From positions 1 through 64,000 of the forward strand of contig JAIEQG010000032.1 in assembly GCA_019747905.1 (NCBI GenBank): 64,000 bases of DNA. Direction: 5' to 3'. The translations under genes and the position numbers were made by a program. Below the pieces are notes generated by a model. It ran no database searches. It saw only the letters and a program-made list of their open reading frames with translations, and was not told the DNA's origin. Every line of letters starts with the position of its first letter. Position 1 is the first letter of the stretch. The stretch is from Burkholderiales bacterium (lineage in GTDB: Bacteria; Pseudomonadota; Gammaproteobacteria; Burkholderiales; Ga0077523). Of the stretch, positions 62,320-64,000 are shown piece by piece.

Positions 62320-63243
62320 ATGAACACCGCTTTCATCCATCATCCCGACTGCACGTTGCACGACATGGGCCGGCATCATCCGGAATGTCCGGCGCGCGTC
62401 TGTGCGATCGAGGATCAGTTGATCGCCTCGGGCCTCATGCCGGGCCTCGATGTGCACGAGGCACCGCTCGCGATGCGCGAGCACCTGGAGCGCGTGCATG
62501 CGCCGGACTATGTCGCGGCGCTGGAGGCAGTGGTTCCCGAGCACGGCATCGTGCACCTCGACCCCGACACGGCGATGAATGCCTTCACGCACCGCGCGGC
62601 CTTGCGCGCGGCGGGTGCCGCCGTCCTGGCCACGGATCTCGTGGCGGGCGGCAAGGCCGCCAATGCGTTCTGCAACGTGCGCCCGCCCGGCCACCACGCG
62701 GAGCGCCGGCGCGCCATGGGCTTTTGCTTCTTCAACAACGTGGCGGTGGCCGCAGCCCACGCGCTGGAAGTGCATGGCCTCGACCGTGTGGCGGTGGTCG
62801 ATTTCGACGTTCATCACGGCAACGGGACCGAGGACATCTTCCGCGACGATCCGCGGGTGCTGATGGTGTCCACGTTCCAGCATCCGTTCTATCCGTACAG
62901 CGGCATCGACGGGCGTTCCGAGCGCATGGTCAACATCCCGCTCGCGGCGTACAGCGGCGGGCCTGAATTCCGGGCGGCTGTTGAGCAGTACTGGCTGCCC
63001 GCGCTGGCAGCGTTCCGTCCGCAGATGCTGTTCGTGTCGGCGGGGTTCGACGCCCACCGCGACGACGACATGGCCGCGCTCAATCTGGTCGAATCGGACT
63101 ACACCTGGATCACCGAGCACCTGGTCGAGGTGGCCGAGCGCCACGCCGACGGACGCATCGTGTCCCTGCTCGAGGGTGGCTACGAGCTGCACGCCCTGGG
63201 GCGCAGCGCCGCCGCCCACCTGAGGGTACTGGCGGGGCTGTAG
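62320..63243 (+). CDS. Histone deacetylase/acetoin-utilisation family deacetylase
   Basis: 307 aa arginase-deacetylase fold. Active-site motifs are intact: RPPGHHAERRRAMGFCFFNN (tandem His), VVDFDVHHGNGTEDIF (zinc Asp and His), SAGFDAHRDDDM (second zinc Asp) and LLEGGYEL (Gly-Gly-Tyr). Bacterial members deacetylate lysines or small acetylated amines. Divergently paired with the acetyltransferase at 59496, so a writer/eraser pair is plausible. ATG 62320; in-frame upstream starts overlap the promoter region. Confidence 0.92.
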   Translation: MNTAFIHHPDCTLHDMGRHHPECPARVCAIEDQLIASGLMPGLDVHEAPLAMREHLERVHAPDYVAALEAVVPEHGIVHLDPDTAMNAFTHRAALRAAGAAVLATDLVAGGKAANAFCNVRPPGHHAERRRAMGFCFFNNVAVAAAHALEVHGLDRVAVVDFDVHHGNGTEDIFRDDPRVLMVSTFQHPFYPYSGIDGRSERMVNIPLAAYSGGPEFRAAVEQYWLPALAAFRPQMLFVSAGFDAHRDDDMAALNLVESDYTWITEHLVEVAERHADGRIVSLLEGGYELHALGRSAAAHLRVLAGL

Positions 63244-63355
63244 CGGCCACGGGGCGGCCGGTCGGCAGCCTCAAGTTCGAGCCGCGGAGTCCGAAAATTC
63301 CTCCCGTGTCCGGGGGCGATGGCCATTGCCCGGAACGTCTCCTACGGAGCGATGC

Positions 63356-64000
63356 ATGGGTGAAGCGCCGGGCATTTCTGGCAAGTGGTTGATCGCAGGC
63401 TGGCTTGCTGGAACCGCGGGGGCCACCGCGGGCACCGTGGCCGTGCTGGGGTTGCTGGGAGCCGGCATGCCGGGTGCAGCGGCGTGCGGGCTGCTGGCAG
63501 GGCTCGGATTGGGTGCGGTCGGCTGGAGGCAGCTGCAGGAGCGCATCACCCGGCCATTGAGCCTCATCGCTGTTCGCGTCCAGGCGTTGAGCGACGGCAC
63601 CGAGCCGCTGGCAAACCGCCTCGAAGCCGCGGGCTCGTCGGAGATCGCCGCTGCCGCTGCCAGCGTGAACGCGCTGGTCGCACGCATAGCCGGCATGGTG
63701 CAGGTGGCTCGCGAATCGGGCAGCGAAATCGCGACGGCGGCGGCCCAGCTCGCCAGGGACCTGGACGAGTCGGCCCGCAACGCCGGGCGTCAGCAGAATC
63801 TGGCCGATAACGTGTTCGCCAGCAGCCAGACCGTGACCGATGCGGTGGAAGGCATGGCGGAGCGTGCGCGGACCGTATCGGAGGCCACCGCAGCCAACCT
63901 CGTGGTGGTCCGCGAGTCGGGTGCCGAGATGCTCGAAGTGTCGCGCCTCACCGAGGGCGTGGGCCGCAGTCTCGCGGCGTTTCGCGAAACGGTGCAATCC
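63356..64000 (+). CDS. Membrane methyl-accepting-type sensor, truncated by the window end
   Basis: At least 215 codons from the ATG at 63356 (GGAG 8 nt upstream), no stop before base 64000. Residues about 10-30 and 36-54 form a hydrophobic hairpin (WLIAGWLAGTAGATAGTVAV; AAACGLLAGLGLGAVG). A cytoplasmic helical region follows, rich in Ala/Ser/Glu (VNALVARIAGMVQVARESGS; LDESARNAGRQQNL), matching chemoreceptor coiled coils. The signalling tip would lie beyond the window. Probably an MCP without a periplasmic sensor; complete identity needs the next sequence. Confidence 0.72.
   Translation, partial: MGEAPGISGKWLIAGWLAGTAGATAGTVAVLGLLGAGMPGAAACGLLAGLGLGAVGWRQLQERITRPLSLIAVRVQALSDGTEPLANRLEAAGSSEIAAAAASVNALVARIAGMVQVARESGSEIATAAAQLARDLDESARNAGRQQNLADNVFASSQTVTDAVEGMAERARTVSEATAANLVVVRESGAEMLEVSRLTEGVGRSLAAFRETVQS

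Overview
The window reads as a contiguous piece of a high-GC betaproteobacterial chromosome. Evidence for this is the order thrS-infC-rpmI-rplT-pheS-pheT-ihfA-merR-tRNA-Pro, the blocks recJ-prfB-lysS, lolC-lolD and surE-pcm-nlpD, a beta-type phenylacetate (paa) operon, strong G/C third-position bias throughout, and frequent GTG starts with 4-bp stop/start overlaps. I cannot name a genus. No phage, integrase, IS transposase, CRISPR array or rRNA gene is visible. The unusual content is an aromatic-acid catabolic island and several families of small intergenic repeats.

Region 1 (1-4.9 kb): an 11-copy TCCCTAG tandem at the window edge, a diguanylate cyclase with two receivers (one degenerate), a copper-chaperone-like HMA protein, a CxC membrane protein overlapping a six-TM chemoreceptor, and a clear terminator.

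Region 2 (4.9-25.5 kb), the catabolic island: acetoacetyl-CoA synthetase and an IclR regulator face a branched-chain/aromatic-acid-type ABC transporter (livHMGF). This runs into an MBL-fold hydrolase, an FAD monooxygenase, a DUF2783 mini-protein and a short homogentisate-dioxygenase-like enzyme. Then comes a paa block (paaY divergent from paaG-I-K-A-B-C-D-E, plus a TetR/PaaR-type regulator), and finally a fumarylacetoacetate-hydrolase-family enzyme and the transporter's likely binding protein. The island looks composite: a paa operon seems to sit inside a second ring-cleavage/transport operon. Two candidate operators are visible, a perfect 12-bp inverted repeat beside iclR and a GACCG-n2-CGGTC palindrome lying over a good paaY promoter.

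Region 3 (25.5-44.6 kb): lysS, prfB with its programmed +1 frameshift, a DUF4010/MgtC-like membrane protein overlapping recJ, a Cache chemoreceptor, an RpfE-type protein, lolCD, an FKBP isomerase, comEC, a monofunctional relA, then an orphan cheR-cheB-STAS set.

Region 4 (44.6-55.4 kb): tRNA-Val(GAC), thrS, infC starting with AUC, rpmI, rplT, pheST, ihfA, a MerR regulator, tRNA-Pro(GGG), surE, pcm and nlpD, with no rpoS after nlpD.

Region 5 (55.4-64 kb): a moxR-DUF58-transglutaminase operon, a Pat-like acyl-CoA-synthetase/GNAT acetyltransferase divergent from a histone-deacetylase-family enzyme, and the start of a methyl-accepting-type protein cut off by the window end.

Three small repeat families recur: a 93-97 bp double-hairpin element (three copies), a roughly 70-78 bp GC-rich element (four tandem plus two dispersed copies, ending at or shortly before a start codon), and an ACGAAGGAC-rich element (two copies in opposite orientation).
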